In this document: positions 9,017 to 19,600 of the stretch, piece by piece | How the letters are laid out: each line of letters starts with the position of its first letter | Numbering within the stretch: the first letter of the stretch is position 1 | The notes under the pieces: generated by a model | The model's database searches: none | What the model was told of the DNA's origin: nothing | Seen by the model: the letters and a program-made list of their open reading frames with translations, nothing else | NCBI GenBank assembly: GCA_016290335.1 | Contig: JAEETM010000026.1 | Location: forward strand, 1 to 44,011 | Source of the DNA: Treponema sp. | GTDB lineage: Bacteria > Spirochaetota > Spirochaetia > Treponematales > Treponemataceae | DNA length: 44,011 nt | Reading direction: 5' to 3' | Made by a program: the position numbers and the translations under genes

Positions 9017-10969
9017 ATGAAAAATATTGCTGTCCTCATCTATGATGTTACTATTGAATATCACTATACACTCATAAATGGTATTTTAAGTTTTTTTAAG
9101 GATAAAAAAGATGCAAATGTATTTATTGCACCTTTAAATGTTCCTCATATAACATCCTTTGAAAACAATTATCAGTATTGGACAACAGTTGAAGTATTAA
9201 AATCAAAAAGCATAGATTCAATTATTGTAATACCCAATTCTTTTTCCCGGGACCTTACCGCCGAACAGCTTTCCAATGAATTAAAGGGATTTCTCCCAAG
9301 ACCAGTTATATCTATATCTGTTCCTTTGAATCTGGCTACAAACAGCTATACTACGATTAATCCTAAAAAAGCCTATTTTCAGATTGTAGAGCATCTTGTT
9401 CAAAAGCATAACAGAAAGAAAATAGCTTTTTTTTCGGCAAGCCTTATTCATTCAGTAGAGTCAGAAGAACGAATGAAAGCCTATAAGTCTGCAATAAAAG
9501 CCTTTGGTCTGGACTTTCACCAGGAATGGATTTTACCAGGAGATTTTACCCCAGCAACAGCTCATAGATATATTACAAATCATTATTCTTCTAAAAAAGA
9601 TATTCCTTTTGATGCAATTGTTTGTGCCAATGATTATACTGCCCAGGGAGTAATCAGAGGCTTAAAGGATATAGGTGTAAAGGTTCCAAAAGATATCAGC
9701 GTGATTGGTTTTGATAATTCGGATGTATCCAGGGCTAACAGACCTACCATTTCTACAATTGACCAGCATCTTATAATGTCGGGGTATAAGGCGGCAGAGC
9801 TTGCCTATAAGGCTGCTTTAGGAAAAAAAATACCAAAAAAAGCTATGGTAGATTGTCTTCCAATTTTCCGAAAATCCTGCTGCTCGGAAGTAAAAGAACA
9901 GTCTAAAATTGATAATATTAATTATTTATCTGTAGGAAAAACAGATCCTGATAACATATTGAATCTGTTTGGAAATGCACTGAACGATTTGAGCGTAATT
10001 TACAATATGCTTAATATGTCGGATGCGGTTATAAATCTCAAGGATTATTTTAATTCGCTAAAAAAAGCTATGCAGAAAATGTTTACAGGCTTTATGGCAA
10101 TCTGTCTTTATCCTCAGGAAATTAAGCTTGAGCCGGAAGATGATTTTGTGCTTCCTAAAAAAGCCCGCCTTTTTATGTTCATAGATGATTTGCAAAATAT
10201 TGAGGTTGATTATTCTGCAGGTGGTGGCATTTTATTTAATCCTTCAGAATCTATTTTGCCGGTTAAGTTTGAGCAGATGCGGAGACGAGATTATTTGATT
10301 TTCCCAATTTCTCTTGGAAAAGTTAATTACGGTTATGCTGTAAGCGAAGTCTCTAACGAAAAATATACAATCCTCGAAATCTACATGAAGATTTTGATGA
10401 ACTCCCTTGTTCATGCGCTTGAGTATTCAAAAATTGAAAATCAGAACGAAAAACTGGAAGAAACAAATCTTGACCTTTCCTTTAAGTCTACCACCGATGA
10501 GCTTACGGGGCTTTATAACAGGCGGGGATTTATGAACTTTGCTCAAAAAGCACTTGATTTGGCTGCCGAAACAAAAAAAACAGGTGCCATCTTCTTTTTT
10601 GATATGGATGGACTTAAAACTATCAACGATAACTGGGGCCACAAGTTTGGTGACCTTGCAATTCAGGCAACAGGCGAGGTTTTAAAAGAAGCCTTCCATA
10701 AGTCAGATTTAATCGGGCACCTGAGTGGCGATGAGTTTGTAGTTCTTGCGATGGGCTTTTCAAAAGAAAACATTGAAAAGTTCAGGGAGCGCATAAATAT
10801 CCTTTTTGGTCAGAAACGGTATGAAAAAAATCTGCCCTTTGAGCTTTCTGCAAGCCTTGGTGTTGCAGAGTATGATGCAGAGCATACAGATTTGCAAAGT
10901 CTTTTAATAGAAGCCGACCAGGAAATGTATAAAGAAAAAAAGATAAAGCACGCTGCCCGCAAAAAATAA
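9017..10969 (+). CDS. Soluble LacI-type ligand sensor fused to a GGDEF diguanylate cyclase
   Basis: 650 residues without signal peptide or membrane segment. Residues 1-290 are a periplasmic-binding-protein fold of the LacI/GalR sensor type (Peripla_BP_3: an FDAIVCANDYTAQGV segment, GVKVPKDISVIGFDNS, then TISTIDQ), but the usual N-terminal LacI helix-turn-helix is absent. Residues 300-470 are an unassigned linker domain, followed by a short coiled coil (about 475-492). The GGDEF domain starts at DELTGLYNRRGF (Asp494). The A-site reads SGDEF (570-574), a variant known in active cyclases. The inhibitory RxxD I-site position reads HKSD, so product inhibition is probably missing. Expected role: cytoplasmic sensing of a sugar-like ligand converted to cyclic-di-GMP. 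The architecture is known as the substrate-binding and GGDEF domain type; ligand and direction of control are unknown. Confidence 0.85.
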   Translation: MKNIAVLIYDVTIEYHYTLINGILSFFKDKKDANVFIAPLNVPHITSFENNYQYWTTVEVLKSKSIDSIIVIPNSFSRDLTAEQLSNELKGFLPRPVISISVPLNLATNSYTTINPKKAYFQIVEHLVQKHNRKKIAFFSASLIHSVESEERMKAYKSAIKAFGLDFHQEWILPGDFTPATAHRYITNHYSSKKDIPFDAIVCANDYTAQGVIRGLKDIGVKVPKDISVIGFDNSDVSRANRPTISTIDQHLIMSGYKAAELAYKAALGKKIPKKAMVDCLPIFRKSCCSEVKEQSKIDNINYLSVGKTDPDNILNLFGNALNDLSVIYNMLNMSDAVINLKDYFNSLKKAMQKMFTGFMAICLYPQEIKLEPEDDFVLPKKARLFMFIDDLQNIEVDYSAGGGILFNPSESILPVKFEQMRRRDYLIFPISLGKVNYGYAVSEVSNEKYTILEIYMKILMNSLVHALEYSKIENQNEKLEETNLDLSFKSTTDELTGLYNRRGFMNFAQKALDLAAETKKTGAIFFFDMDGLKTINDNWGHKFGDLAIQATGEVLKEAFHKSDLIGHLSGDEFVVLAMGFSKENIEKFRERINILFGQKRYEKNLPFELSASLGVAEYDAEHTDLQSLLIEADQEMYKEKKIKHAARKK

Positions 10970-11047
10970 AGCTGTCATTGTCGTGCCTAACACTTCTAAT
11001 TGAAAAATCCCGCCAAAAATGTAATACTACACGCAGAGGATTTGCTT

Positions 11048-12235
11048 ATGAAAAAAATCACTGAAAGAAAAATCGTAAATAATTACGGTTCGTTTGATCT
11101 TACCTTTGTAAAGGGAAAAGGCTCTACTATGTGGGATTCCGAAGGCAAAAAGTACATTGATTTTATTGCCGGAATCGGGGTTAACTGTCTGGGACATAAC
11201 TATAAGCCTTTAGTTAAGGCAATTGCAGACCAGGCAAAACGGCAAATCCATATTTCTAACTATTATTTTTCAGATATTGGTCTTGTTTATGCAGACGAGC
11301 TTATGGCAATTACCGGCTTTGAAAAAGGTTATTTTGGAAACTCCGGTGCAGAAGCAAATGAAGCAGCAATCAAGCTTGCAAGAAAATACGGACAGCTCAA
11401 CGGTGGCAGCAAGAGAAAAACAATTGTAACTCTGGACTGGTCCTTCCACGGAAGAACTCTGGCAACACTTACAGCAACGGGGCAGGACCGCTTCCACCCG
11501 GAATGTTTTGCACCTTATCCGGAAGGCTTTAAGACAATTCCAGCAAACGATTTTGAAGCAATTAAAACTGCTTTTGACGATACAACTGCGGCTCTTTTTA
11601 TTGAGTGTATTCAGGGAGAAGGTGGTGTAAACCTTATTGACCCGGAATGGGCAAAAGCTGCAGCCGAGGCGGCTAGGGCAGCTGGTGCTATTGTAATGGC
11701 TGATGAAGTTCAGACTGGAATTGGAAGAACTGGAACCTTCCTTGCGAGCGAGCAGCTTGGCTTTAATCCGGAAGTTGTAACTCTTGCAAAAGGAATAGCG
11801 GGTGGCTTACCAATGGGTGCCTGTCTCTTTAGAGGAAAAGCCGCAGAGGTTTTTGTTGCGGGCGACCATCAGTCTACATTTGCAGGAAACCCAATGGTTT
11901 GTGCCGCTGCCTGTGTAGTTGCAGAAACTGTAAGTAATCTCTTCTTCCTGGAAAAAGTAAGCCAGAAGGGTGAATATATCCGAAACCAGATAAAGAGCTG
12001 GAATCTTCCTATAGTAAAAGAAGTTCGCGGCAAGGGTCTTATGATTGGCACTCAGATTGATCCTTCAATTAAACCTTTTGATATTGAAGTGCGCTGTCTG
12101 GAAAAGGGTCTTTGTACTACAACTGCCGGTACAGATGTTGTAAGATTCCTGCCACCGCTCAACATCAGTGAGAAAGAAATTGACGAAGGACTTAAGATTT
12201 ACAGGGAAGTATTGGAAGAGTTCTGCAAGAAATAA
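11048..12235 (+). CDS. argD: Acetylornithine/class III PLP aminotransferase (ArgD-like)
   Basis: 395 residues, the usual length for ArgD. The fold-type I class III signature is complete: an IDFIAGIGVNCLGH start, NSGAEANEAAIKLAR, SFHGRTLATLTATG, the MADEVQTGIGRTG segment with the PLP-ring Asp, and Lys248 in TLAKGIAGG as the PLP Schiff-base lysine. Acetylornithine transaminase converts N-acetylglutamate semialdehyde to N-acetylornithine in arginine synthesis; related 4-aminobutyrate or succinylornithine aminotransferases share these motifs, so the substrate is likely but not certain. ATG 11048 is preferred to TTG 11000 because AGAGGA lies 7 nt before it. No other arginine genes are nearby. A 12-nt half copy of the repeat found at 22442 lies upstream (10974-10985). 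Confidence 0.8.
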   Translation: MKKITERKIVNNYGSFDLTFVKGKGSTMWDSEGKKYIDFIAGIGVNCLGHNYKPLVKAIADQAKRQIHISNYYFSDIGLVYADELMAITGFEKGYFGNSGAEANEAAIKLARKYGQLNGGSKRKTIVTLDWSFHGRTLATLTATGQDRFHPECFAPYPEGFKTIPANDFEAIKTAFDDTTAALFIECIQGEGGVNLIDPEWAKAAAEAARAAGAIVMADEVQTGIGRTGTFLASEQLGFNPEVVTLAKGIAGGLPMGACLFRGKAAEVFVAGDHQSTFAGNPMVCAAACVVAETVSNLFFLEKVSQKGEYIRNQIKSWNLPIVKEVRGKGLMIGTQIDPSIKPFDIEVRCLEKGLCTTTAGTDVVRFLPPLNISEKEIDEGLKIYREVLEEFCKK

Positions 12236-12260
12236 ATCGGTTTTGAACAAATAGCTGAAA

Positions 12261-15200
12261 TTGAAAAAAGCATTCTGTTTTATTGTAGTATTATTGTTTT
12301 CTTTTACCGTTTTTGCCGGAATTATGGAAGTTCCGCGCAAGGTTTCTGTAATCGAAACGAAATACTTTGAAATACTTTTTTCGGAAGAAAGCAGCCGGAC
12401 AGCACAAATTGCAGCAGAAAATGCAGACAGACTTTATCTTAAGGCAAAAGAAGTTTATCAAAATCCTCACGACATAAAGATTATAGTTGTAATCTCTCCG
12501 GATTCAGACACTCTTTCTGTAAGCTACACTTCATCCCCCTATAATAGAATTGTAATTTACGAAGGAGTGCCTGCTTTTGAAGAAGCCAGCTACAAGGGTG
12601 GTTTTCTTGAACTTTTTTACCGCGAAATTGCAAAGGCGGTTAGCCAGTCTGTGCGCAGTAATTTCTGGGAAAAGGTTTCTTCCATAATCGGTGGTGATTC
12701 CCTGCAGCCTGTTGCCCTTATGAATATGCCGTTTACTTTTCTGGAAGGAGCCGTTCATTCAGAGCTTTTGCGGGGTGAAACAGGCCTGCTTTCCGACAGA
12801 CGCAACCTTACATTGCTCACCCAGATGAAGCTTGAAAACAAAATGCCGTCCCTGCTGCAAATGGAAGGTGGAATGGACATTTACCCTGGCGGTCATTCCG
12901 GATCATACAATACAATTGCGGCTTCGGCATTCTGTGCGTACATGCAGCAGCGCTGGGGACTGGAAAAGTTTACCGAGTTCTGGACAGAAGGCGGAAAGTC
13001 TAAGTTTTTTAAGCTGAACGAAGGCATTTTTGAAGTTGTTTATTCGTATTCGCTGCAGCAGGCCTGGTGTGATTTTATAGAAGAAATCCCTGTGCCGGTT
13101 GTAGAGGATGAAGGCAACAGCTCTTTGTTTTTTAAAATTGATAACGATAGCGTTTATAAATATCTGCTTCACAGTCAGTACGGATTTATCTGGTATGATG
13201 AGCTTAAACAGGAAGTTGATATTTACGATACATTCAGTATTTTTCCAAACCGCCAGCTTCTTTTTCTTGCAAGCGGTGTGAATAATCTTTCTTTGTCTCA
13301 GGACGGGCGGTACCTTGTTGTATCTTATTCTCAGGCAGGCATAAGGGAAAACTTTAAGAAGGACATAACTAAGATTTACGACTTAAAGACAAGGGCATTT
13401 TTACCGCAGAAGTTTGAGCTTCGTAGTGCGAGTGTTTACAGAGATAAAGAAGACTGTATTTTGACAACAGGTGTTTATATAAAAGACGGATATTCTGAGC
13501 TGCGTGTTTATGATGAAACTGGTGATGAAGGGTGCCTGTATTCGCGAAAGTTTAATTATGGAATAGAAGTTTATTCACCTGTTTTTGTAAAAAAGAATAT
13601 GGTTGCTGCTCTTGTGTGCCAGAGAAATGAATGGTTTATAGGATTTTTTGAACTGGGGGATGGGGCAACTGAATCTGCGGAGCAGGAGCTTTTTGTTCAG
13701 GTTGCGTATGAAGGAGAAGTTTTAAAGCCTTATAATTTGAGGCTGGCAGAACGGGGTGCTTCATCACTTTTGTTTGACTTTGTTTTGCAGAAAGGGGACA
13801 GTCTTGCAAAACCTGGAATCATCACACTGAACGAAGAGCTTTTGCCTGAAAAAGTTACTGTTATAGAAAATGATTATTCGGGTGGTTTGAACGATGTGGT
13901 TCTGTACGAAAACAAGCTTTATTATTCTGCCCACAAGTTTAACTTTGATGAGTTCAGATTCATAGCAGACGAATATCTTGATTATGAAGAAGCAAAGCTT
14001 TTGTATCCTGATATTTTAATTCCTGAAGTTATAGAACGTGTTGCCGCACAGGATACCGGTCTGGAAAATGTGCGCAAATATAATCCGTGGGGCTATATGT
14101 TCAAGGGCAGCTGGACTCCATTAATGGCTGTTCGCGAAATCACTGTAGAAAAAGGCCCTGAATTATGGCCTGGTCTTGGACTTACCTTTGAAACACAGTC
14201 AGATCCTTTTTCGAATAATCAGCTTATGATGTCTGCAGCTGCGGGCTTTGTGCCAATGGAGTTTACAAAGCTGTTTAATGCTACACAGAAAGAGCGGGAA
14301 GAGCTTATGGCAAAAAAGATTGAGCTCAGTAAGGATTTTGCTTTTTCTGCGTATGCGGTAAATACTTCTACTCCAATGGACTTATCACTTGGTGGCATTT
14401 ACAAGTTTAATCTGGATGGCAAGTACAGCTTTAAGGCTGTAGGAGGGGCTGGTATTGAGTACCCGTTCCGAATGTCCTTCAGACGAATGGATATTGATTT
14501 AAAAGCCGTATTTACATCATCAACCTCTTACTGGGATTCTCATCAGCAGGATTTTTTCCCGGAACTGCAAAACTGGCCTGGCTTTAACGAATCGTACAGG
14601 AATCTTCAATCAATTCTTTCTATTAAATATACAAACATTCATCAGTACGGTATTTCTCCGTTTAAAAAAATGGGAGTAGAAGCGGGTACTGTAATTACAG
14701 CGAACTGGGATATTTCACTTATTGAAGAACAGCAAAAGGTGTTTAAAAGTGAAAATGCAGATAAGAAAAAGAACATTGCGTTGTGGAATCAAAAATGGGG
14801 CGAAAGTCTTGCACCAACGCAAATCAATGCCGGAATTACCGCTCTGGCAGAAATCCCTCATCTTACACCGTTGCAGAATTATAAGGGCTGGATTTTGAGC
14901 TTTCCTTCAACAATCAAAGCGGAGTTATTCTATACTAACGGAACCGCTTTTAATGTAAACGTAAAGGTTCTGCTTGCAGGTAAAGAAATACAAAACGGCT
15001 TTAATGTTTTAAGGCTTTATTTCCCGCGCTTTGGTTTTTATGCAGGTTACAATTTTGCCCTTGCTTACGATACAGAAACTGTTGTTCTTCCGGACTTACG
15101 AGACTTTACCCGTTTTTACGATGTATTTTCCAGCTGCTATTTGAACGACAGCGTTTATTGTAACCTGTTGCTTTATACAACTCCGGTTGTGGGTAAGTTT

Positions 15201-15293
15201 TCTGTTTCTCAGCTGATTTCTACCGTTACTTTTGAATATTTTCTACGTTCTGGGGAATCAAAATTAAGCTGTAATTTTACAATTTCATTATAG
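12261..15293 (+). CDS. Large exported protein: degenerate peptidase-MA-like N-terminus and probable outer-membrane C-terminus
   Basis: 1010 residues with a clear signal peptide (KK, hydrophobic 4-18, cleavage after FAG). Residues 30-270 follow the layout of peptidase MA/gluzincin-type proteins: an ETKYFEILF strand, a FLELFYREIAKAVS helix where HExxH normally sits, FLEGAVHSE in place of the usual W-F-x-E-G segment, and a FCAYMQQRWGLEKFTEF helix. The zinc-binding HExxH is absent, so it should not be a protease. The middle is beta-rich with propeller-like strands; the last ~350 residues have alternating aromatic strands as in an outer-membrane barrel. The function is unknown. The start is TTG, because the next ATG would remove most of the signal peptide; no strong ribosome site is seen. 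It lies 25 nt after argD and may be co-transcribed. Confidence 0.65.
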   Translation: MKKAFCFIVVLLFSFTVFAGIMEVPRKVSVIETKYFEILFSEESSRTAQIAAENADRLYLKAKEVYQNPHDIKIIVVISPDSDTLSVSYTSSPYNRIVIYEGVPAFEEASYKGGFLELFYREIAKAVSQSVRSNFWEKVSSIIGGDSLQPVALMNMPFTFLEGAVHSELLRGETGLLSDRRNLTLLTQMKLENKMPSLLQMEGGMDIYPGGHSGSYNTIAASAFCAYMQQRWGLEKFTEFWTEGGKSKFFKLNEGIFEVVYSYSLQQAWCDFIEEIPVPVVEDEGNSSLFFKIDNDSVYKYLLHSQYGFIWYDELKQEVDIYDTFSIFPNRQLLFLASGVNNLSLSQDGRYLVVSYSQAGIRENFKKDITKIYDLKTRAFLPQKFELRSASVYRDKEDCILTTGVYIKDGYSELRVYDETGDEGCLYSRKFNYGIEVYSPVFVKKNMVAALVCQRNEWFIGFFELGDGATESAEQELFVQVAYEGEVLKPYNLRLAERGASSLLFDFVLQKGDSLAKPGIITLNEELLPEKVTVIENDYSGGLNDVVLYENKLYYSAHKFNFDEFRFIADEYLDYEEAKLLYPDILIPEVIERVAAQDTGLENVRKYNPWGYMFKGSWTPLMAVREITVEKGPELWPGLGLTFETQSDPFSNNQLMMSAAAGFVPMEFTKLFNATQKEREELMAKKIELSKDFAFSAYAVNTSTPMDLSLGGIYKFNLDGKYSFKAVGGAGIEYPFRMSFRRMDIDLKAVFTSSTSYWDSHQQDFFPELQNWPGFNESYRNLQSILSIKYTNIHQYGISPFKKMGVEAGTVITANWDISLIEEQQKVFKSENADKKKNIALWNQKWGESLAPTQINAGITALAEIPHLTPLQNYKGWILSFPSTIKAELFYTNGTAFNVNVKVLLAGKEIQNGFNVLRLYFPRFGFYAGYNFALAYDTETVVLPDLRDFTRFYDVFSSCYLNDSVYCNLLLYTTPVVGKFSVSQLISTVTFEYFLRSGESKLSCNFTISL

Positions 15294-15370
15294 AAGCCTT
15301 CGCTTCGGTATTGAGTAAAAATCCTTAATAATGTTATTATAAAATAATCAGTTTATTTTTGGAGAGTCGA

Positions 15371-15913
15371 ATGAGTAAACGAATATTTTTGGGTGCAGCC
15401 CTTGCATTGGCAGTTTTTATTACACCTCTGTTTTCAAAGGATTTTACAGGTTTATTTGATGTTGTTTTGGGAGACACCCCAGCTTCTACTCAGGATACTC
15501 TTGCGCACTTTGGCTGGCAAAAAGAAGAAAACTTTAAGAGTATAAATGAATACAAAAAAGAAGAAGCTGAATTATACGGTTTTCTGGTAAACTGCATAAA
15601 CCTTAAGTTTACCAACGATAAGCTTTCAATGATTACCGTGTACTTTAATACTCCAGAAAATAAAATCGAAACCTATAATACCATCAAAGATAATCTGCTT
15701 GCTGATTATGAGTTTGTTGTAAATAAAGAAACCGGTTCACTTGAAAAGAGTGATTATTTTGGAACTTTTGTTTCAAAACGAAAGGTGCTTGTAATAAGCA
15801 ATCCAAGCGTTTCCGATTCTGATTTTATGATTTCTGTTTCTGATATTGATTTACTTTTGGATACTAAGCCGATTGTAAACGAAGAAAATGTAAGTCAGGA
15901 TGATGCGAAATAA
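15371..15913 (+). CDS. Exported protein of unknown function
   Basis: 180 residues with an N-terminal signal peptide (KR, hydrophobic 6-19, cleavage after LFS). ATG 15371 is chosen over TTG 15359 because GGAGAG is 4 nt upstream. The mature part has no recognisable domain; it alternates short strands and helices with many Asn, Asp and Lys, and ends in an acidic tail. No Cys lies near the cleavage site, so it is periplasmic rather than lipidated. It follows the 1010-residue exported protein by 77 nt on the same strand and ends at a strong bidirectional terminator, so the two may share a transcript and a cellular location. Confidence 0.65.
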   Translation: MSKRIFLGAALALAVFITPLFSKDFTGLFDVVLGDTPASTQDTLAHFGWQKEENFKSINEYKKEEAELYGFLVNCINLKFTNDKLSMITVYFNTPENKIETYNTIKDNLLADYEFVVNKETGSLEKSDYFGTFVSKRKVLVISNPSVSDSDFMISVSDIDLLLDTKPIVNEENVSQDDAK

Positions 15914-15949
15914 AAAAAAGCTTTTCGGATTTGTCCGAAAAGCTTTTTT
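15914..15949. terminator. Strong bidirectional terminator between convergent genes
   Basis: A perfect 16-bp inverted repeat (15914-15929 with 15934-15949) around a TTTG loop. The stem is A6-GCTTTTCGGA/TCCGAAAAGC-T6, so each strand has a stable hairpin followed by a T-run. It separates the plus-strand exported protein from minus-strand adk. Confidence 0.95.
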
Positions 15950-15962
15950 CATTTAAGCCTGT

Positions 15963-16595
15963 TTATTTAGCAAAAATCTTCTTGAACTCGCCAAGGAGGA
16001 TGTCTGTTTCAATAGAAGCATCCAGGTCGGTGATTGTTCCCTTGTTTTTGTAGAAGTTGATGAGCGGTTCTGTCTGCTCGCGGTAAACGTCCATTCGGTG
16101 GAGGATTGATTCCTGTTTGTCGTCATCGCGCTGATAAAGTTCGCCGCCACACTTGTCGCAAACGCCTTCAACCTTTGGTGGAAGAGTAAGAACGTTGTAG
16201 TTAGCGCCACAAGCCTTACAAACACGGCGTGTAGAAAGTCTGCGTATTACAATTTCATCCTTAATGCAGAAGTTTACAACCTTTACATCAGGGCAGATTT
16301 CTGCAAACATTTCTGCCTGAGGAATTGTGCGTGGGAAACCGTCAAGAATATAACCGTTTTTGCAGTCATCCTGAGAAAGTCTGTCCTTTACAAGCTCGCA
16401 AGTCAAATCATCACTTACGAGAGAACCTGAATCAATAATAGCCTTAACTTTAATTCCAAGCGGTGTCTGATTCTTTATATTTGCACGGAAAATATCACCA
16501 GTAGAAATATGTGGGATTTTGTAATCCTCTGCAACCTTTACTGCAAGTGAGCCCTTACCAGCTCCCGGTGGTCCTAAAAAAATGAAATTGTTCAT
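15963..16595 (-). CDS. adk: Adenylate kinase, zinc-LID type
   Basis: 210 residues, normal length. It catalyses ATP + AMP to 2 ADP in the cytoplasm. The P-loop GPPGAGKG is at 8-15, followed by the AMP-site STGD and a GYILDGFPRT segment. The LID carries four cysteines (CKACG and CDKCGG), which in this family bind a structural zinc. AGGAGA precedes the ATG at a good distance. It lies 48 nt after the GH127/GH146-type gene on the same strand but has its own promoter overlapping that gene's 3' end, as expected for a housekeeping gene beside a regulated one. Confidence 0.97.
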   Translation of the reverse strand: MNNFIFLGPPGAGKGSLAVKVAEDYKIPHISTGDIFRANIKNQTPLGIKVKAIIDSGSLVSDDLTCELVKDRLSQDDCKNGYILDGFPRTIPQAEMFAEICPDVKVVNFCIKDEIVIRRLSTRRVCKACGANYNVLTLPPKVEGVCDKCGGELYQRDDDKQESILHRMDVYREQTEPLINFYKNKGTITDLDASIETDILLGEFKKIFAK

Positions 16596-16632
16596 AAAAA
16601 AATCTCCTGAGTTTTTCTAATTTATTTACTTT

Positions 16633-16661
16633 ATTATAAGCGTTCATTGCATGTTTATCAA
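16633..16661 (-). promoter_or_regulatory. adk promoter
   Basis: On the minus strand, -35 TTGATA (16656-16661), a 17-nt spacer and -10 TATAAT (16633-16638). The -35 box lies inside the last codons of the upstream arabinofuranosidase gene. The predicted leader is about 30 nt and includes the AGGAGA ribosome site. Confidence 0.7.
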
Positions 16662-19600
16662 CAATGACTTTTCAACTGCGGTTTCGTGGTCTTCGGCATA
16701 GATTTTCAGGCCAAGAAGCAGTGGGTTTGTAGTTACCGGTATGCTGATTTCCTTTGAATCGTCCACAAGCTTGTCGTTTATGTACAAAAGGCCGTTTCCG
16801 TCGTTGAGCTTTACGTTCAGTTTGATGAAGGCGGCATTTTTTGGAGCGGTTGCCTTTAAGTTTCCGTTTGGAAGAACTTCGGCTTTTGTGCCGTTTATGT
16901 TCAGGCTTTCTATTCCGGCGTTGTGGCTGTATTCCGTGCACGTTTTGGCTGGCGAAACAATTCTGGCAGATTCATCATCATTTTTACCGCTAAAGCTTAT
17001 GCGGATTACGTTTTTACCGTCGAACTTTTTGGCAGTTTTTACAGCTTTTTGTGGAAGCTCAAACCGCATAAAGTATTTTTCAGATGATGATGTGGAGCTC
17101 TGTTTTTCCTGTGCAGCGGAATCCAGAATAAACTCTGCAACAGTTACCTTTCCGCACTTTATGCAGATTGTTTTTCCATCATCTTCCATAAGGAAGCCGC
17201 AGACAAGGTAATTCTTTTTGCCCGGCTTAACCTGGAATAAATAAGAAAAGCTTCCGTCTTTTTTTGCATAGCGGGTAAGTGCATTCGGGTCGCCGACAGA
17301 GCCTGTTCCTTTTTCTTCCATACACGGATACGTTTTTGCATTTCCTTCTGTCTGCGCACCGTAACCAACTCCAATTCCGTCAAGATAAACTCGTGTGTCG
17401 CGGGCAGCCCGTTTTGAATCCAGTATTCCGCTTTCATTATTTTGTTTTTCTGAAAACAGCCAGTAGATTCCGTAGCGCTGGTCGTTGAGTTTGTAATATG
17501 GAGAGAAGATTAACGGTTTGTGAGGAGTGTCCCCATCATCTCTGGTTTCCCAGTCTGTATCTCTAAGTTCAAATGCAAGGTTGTCCCCATTTGAAGTTCC
17601 ATTTGCGCTGTTGCTGCCATCAACACGTACAAGATGCTCGTTTATATCGTTCATAAACTTTTCTACAGGAACTCCATTCGTACAGATTGTTTCGCCTTCA
17701 AGTACAGGCAGCCCGCTTGTTCCGCCGTAGTTGCCATTCAGATTCATCAGCTTTCCAAAAATGATTTTGTTCGCCGCTACATCACACTGAACACCAACCT
17801 GTCTCAACGTCATTGCCTTATCTTTTCCAAGCTCGGCAGCCAGAACAACAGGACCATACTTAAACGCAAAGACTGTCCCCTTATTGTCTGCAAGCGTGTA
17901 CGGAACAATGTTCATTGGAAGTGTAAGCTCTATTGTGTCGTTGTTTTTCCAATTTCTGGTGATTTTGAGGTAGCCATCTGTTATTGCAGTATTATCGTCA
18001 GTTCCGTTGATTTTAAGAACAGGTTTTCCCGCAATCCAGTCCGGCACGCGAATCATAAGCGTAAAGCTTGTGCCATCAGCCTTGCCCGATTTAATTGTAA
18101 ATGATGTTTTATCCGTCTGAGGAATCCCGCTTTTCTGCACAAGAGTGACCCCTTTTTCTTCCCAGTAAACCGAAGAGCTCACAAACTGATTTGCCACGAG
18201 AGTTGCTTCCGAACCGGCAGGGGTGTCCCCATTATTATAAAAATAAAACGAATCTCCCAGTTTGGTAAAGTTTTCCAGCCCCGTACCAGTGCAGCACCAG
18301 AAGTAGTTTTTATTTACATCAGGATTACAGAAGTTCTTAAAACAGCCCGAAGCCATTGGCTGGAAGTAGGTTGTCATGCCGGTTTCGCCGTTTACCGAAG
18401 CCATAATTGCATTCATAAAAGTATTTTCGTAGTAATCAGCGTATTTTTTGTTTCCGGTGATTTTGAAAAGCTCGCGGGTGATTTTAAGCATATTGTGAGT
18501 GTTGCAAGTTTCGCAGTTGCAGTTAGAACGCTCTGCATCCAGAATATCATCACGACCAAAATGCTCGCATTCGCTGTTTCCGCCGGTTATGTAAGTATGA
18601 TGATTTACAACTAAATCCCAAAAGTTTTCCACGTATTCCAGATACTTGTCCGAGCCATCTTTTCCCTGCAGCGTGATATAGCGGTTCAAAGCTCCAATGT
18701 ATTTTGGTATGGTTGTATTTGCGTGACGGTTATTAAGCAGGTCTATTCCCGCTTTAATTGTGCCGGTTTCTTTTGAAACTCCGCTGTTTATTTTTTCATA
18801 AAGGCGTTCTTCATCAAACTTGTGGGCGGCCTGCAGAAAGTGTTCGCTCTGCACATAACCTGTTGCAGCTGCACATTTGTAAAGCTCGTAAACGCAATCA
18901 TTCATGCCACCATACTCAATTCCAAGTACACGGTATTTTAAGTTATCATCCCAGCGGGCTGTGCGGGTGTAAATCCATTCACCAAGGTTTTCTGCAATTT
19001 CAAGGGCTGCTTTTTTACCGGTGAGCTTGTAAGTTTCGACAAAACCATTCATCAGCTTGTGAATTGTGTACCAGGGAACCCAGGTGTCGGAGGCATTTGT
19101 AGATTCAACTTTATCAAACTGAAGCTCCGGTTGCTGCGGGTCTGCCATTGTTGCCCCGAAAATAAAACCCCTGTGACGGTTCTGATTTTTTGCACAAAGC
19201 TCATCATTTTTTTTCTGACAATCAAGAATCCCTTCCAGAAGATAATCAACCCTTTTATCCAGCGTGATTCCATCATCACCTTTACAACCGCCAAGTCCCT
19301 GTGCAATTGCCTGAGCCGCCGCCGTAAGATAATGCCCCAGTGTGTGTCCGCCAATTCTTGTGTTTTCCCAGCCGGAATAGGAGGAGGTTGCAATGTTTCC
19401 GTTTTTTGCATAATCAAAACGCCCATCCTGGATTTCTTCCTTTGTCCAGCCTGCTGTGAGCCTGAAATTATATAGAAGCTTGTCAGGATTAAAGGTGTTC
19501 AGGAAATCGACATCCTTTTGAGTAAGAGAAGCGTAATATTCATCCAGCAGCTTAACATCCTTTAACGCAAAGTCTTTAAAAGCCGGTTTGTAAATGTTTT

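Noticed and set aside
15294..15308. GAAGC-CTTC-GCTTC hairpin after the 1010-residue gene
   Set aside because: Only 5 bp and no T-tract; may be chance.
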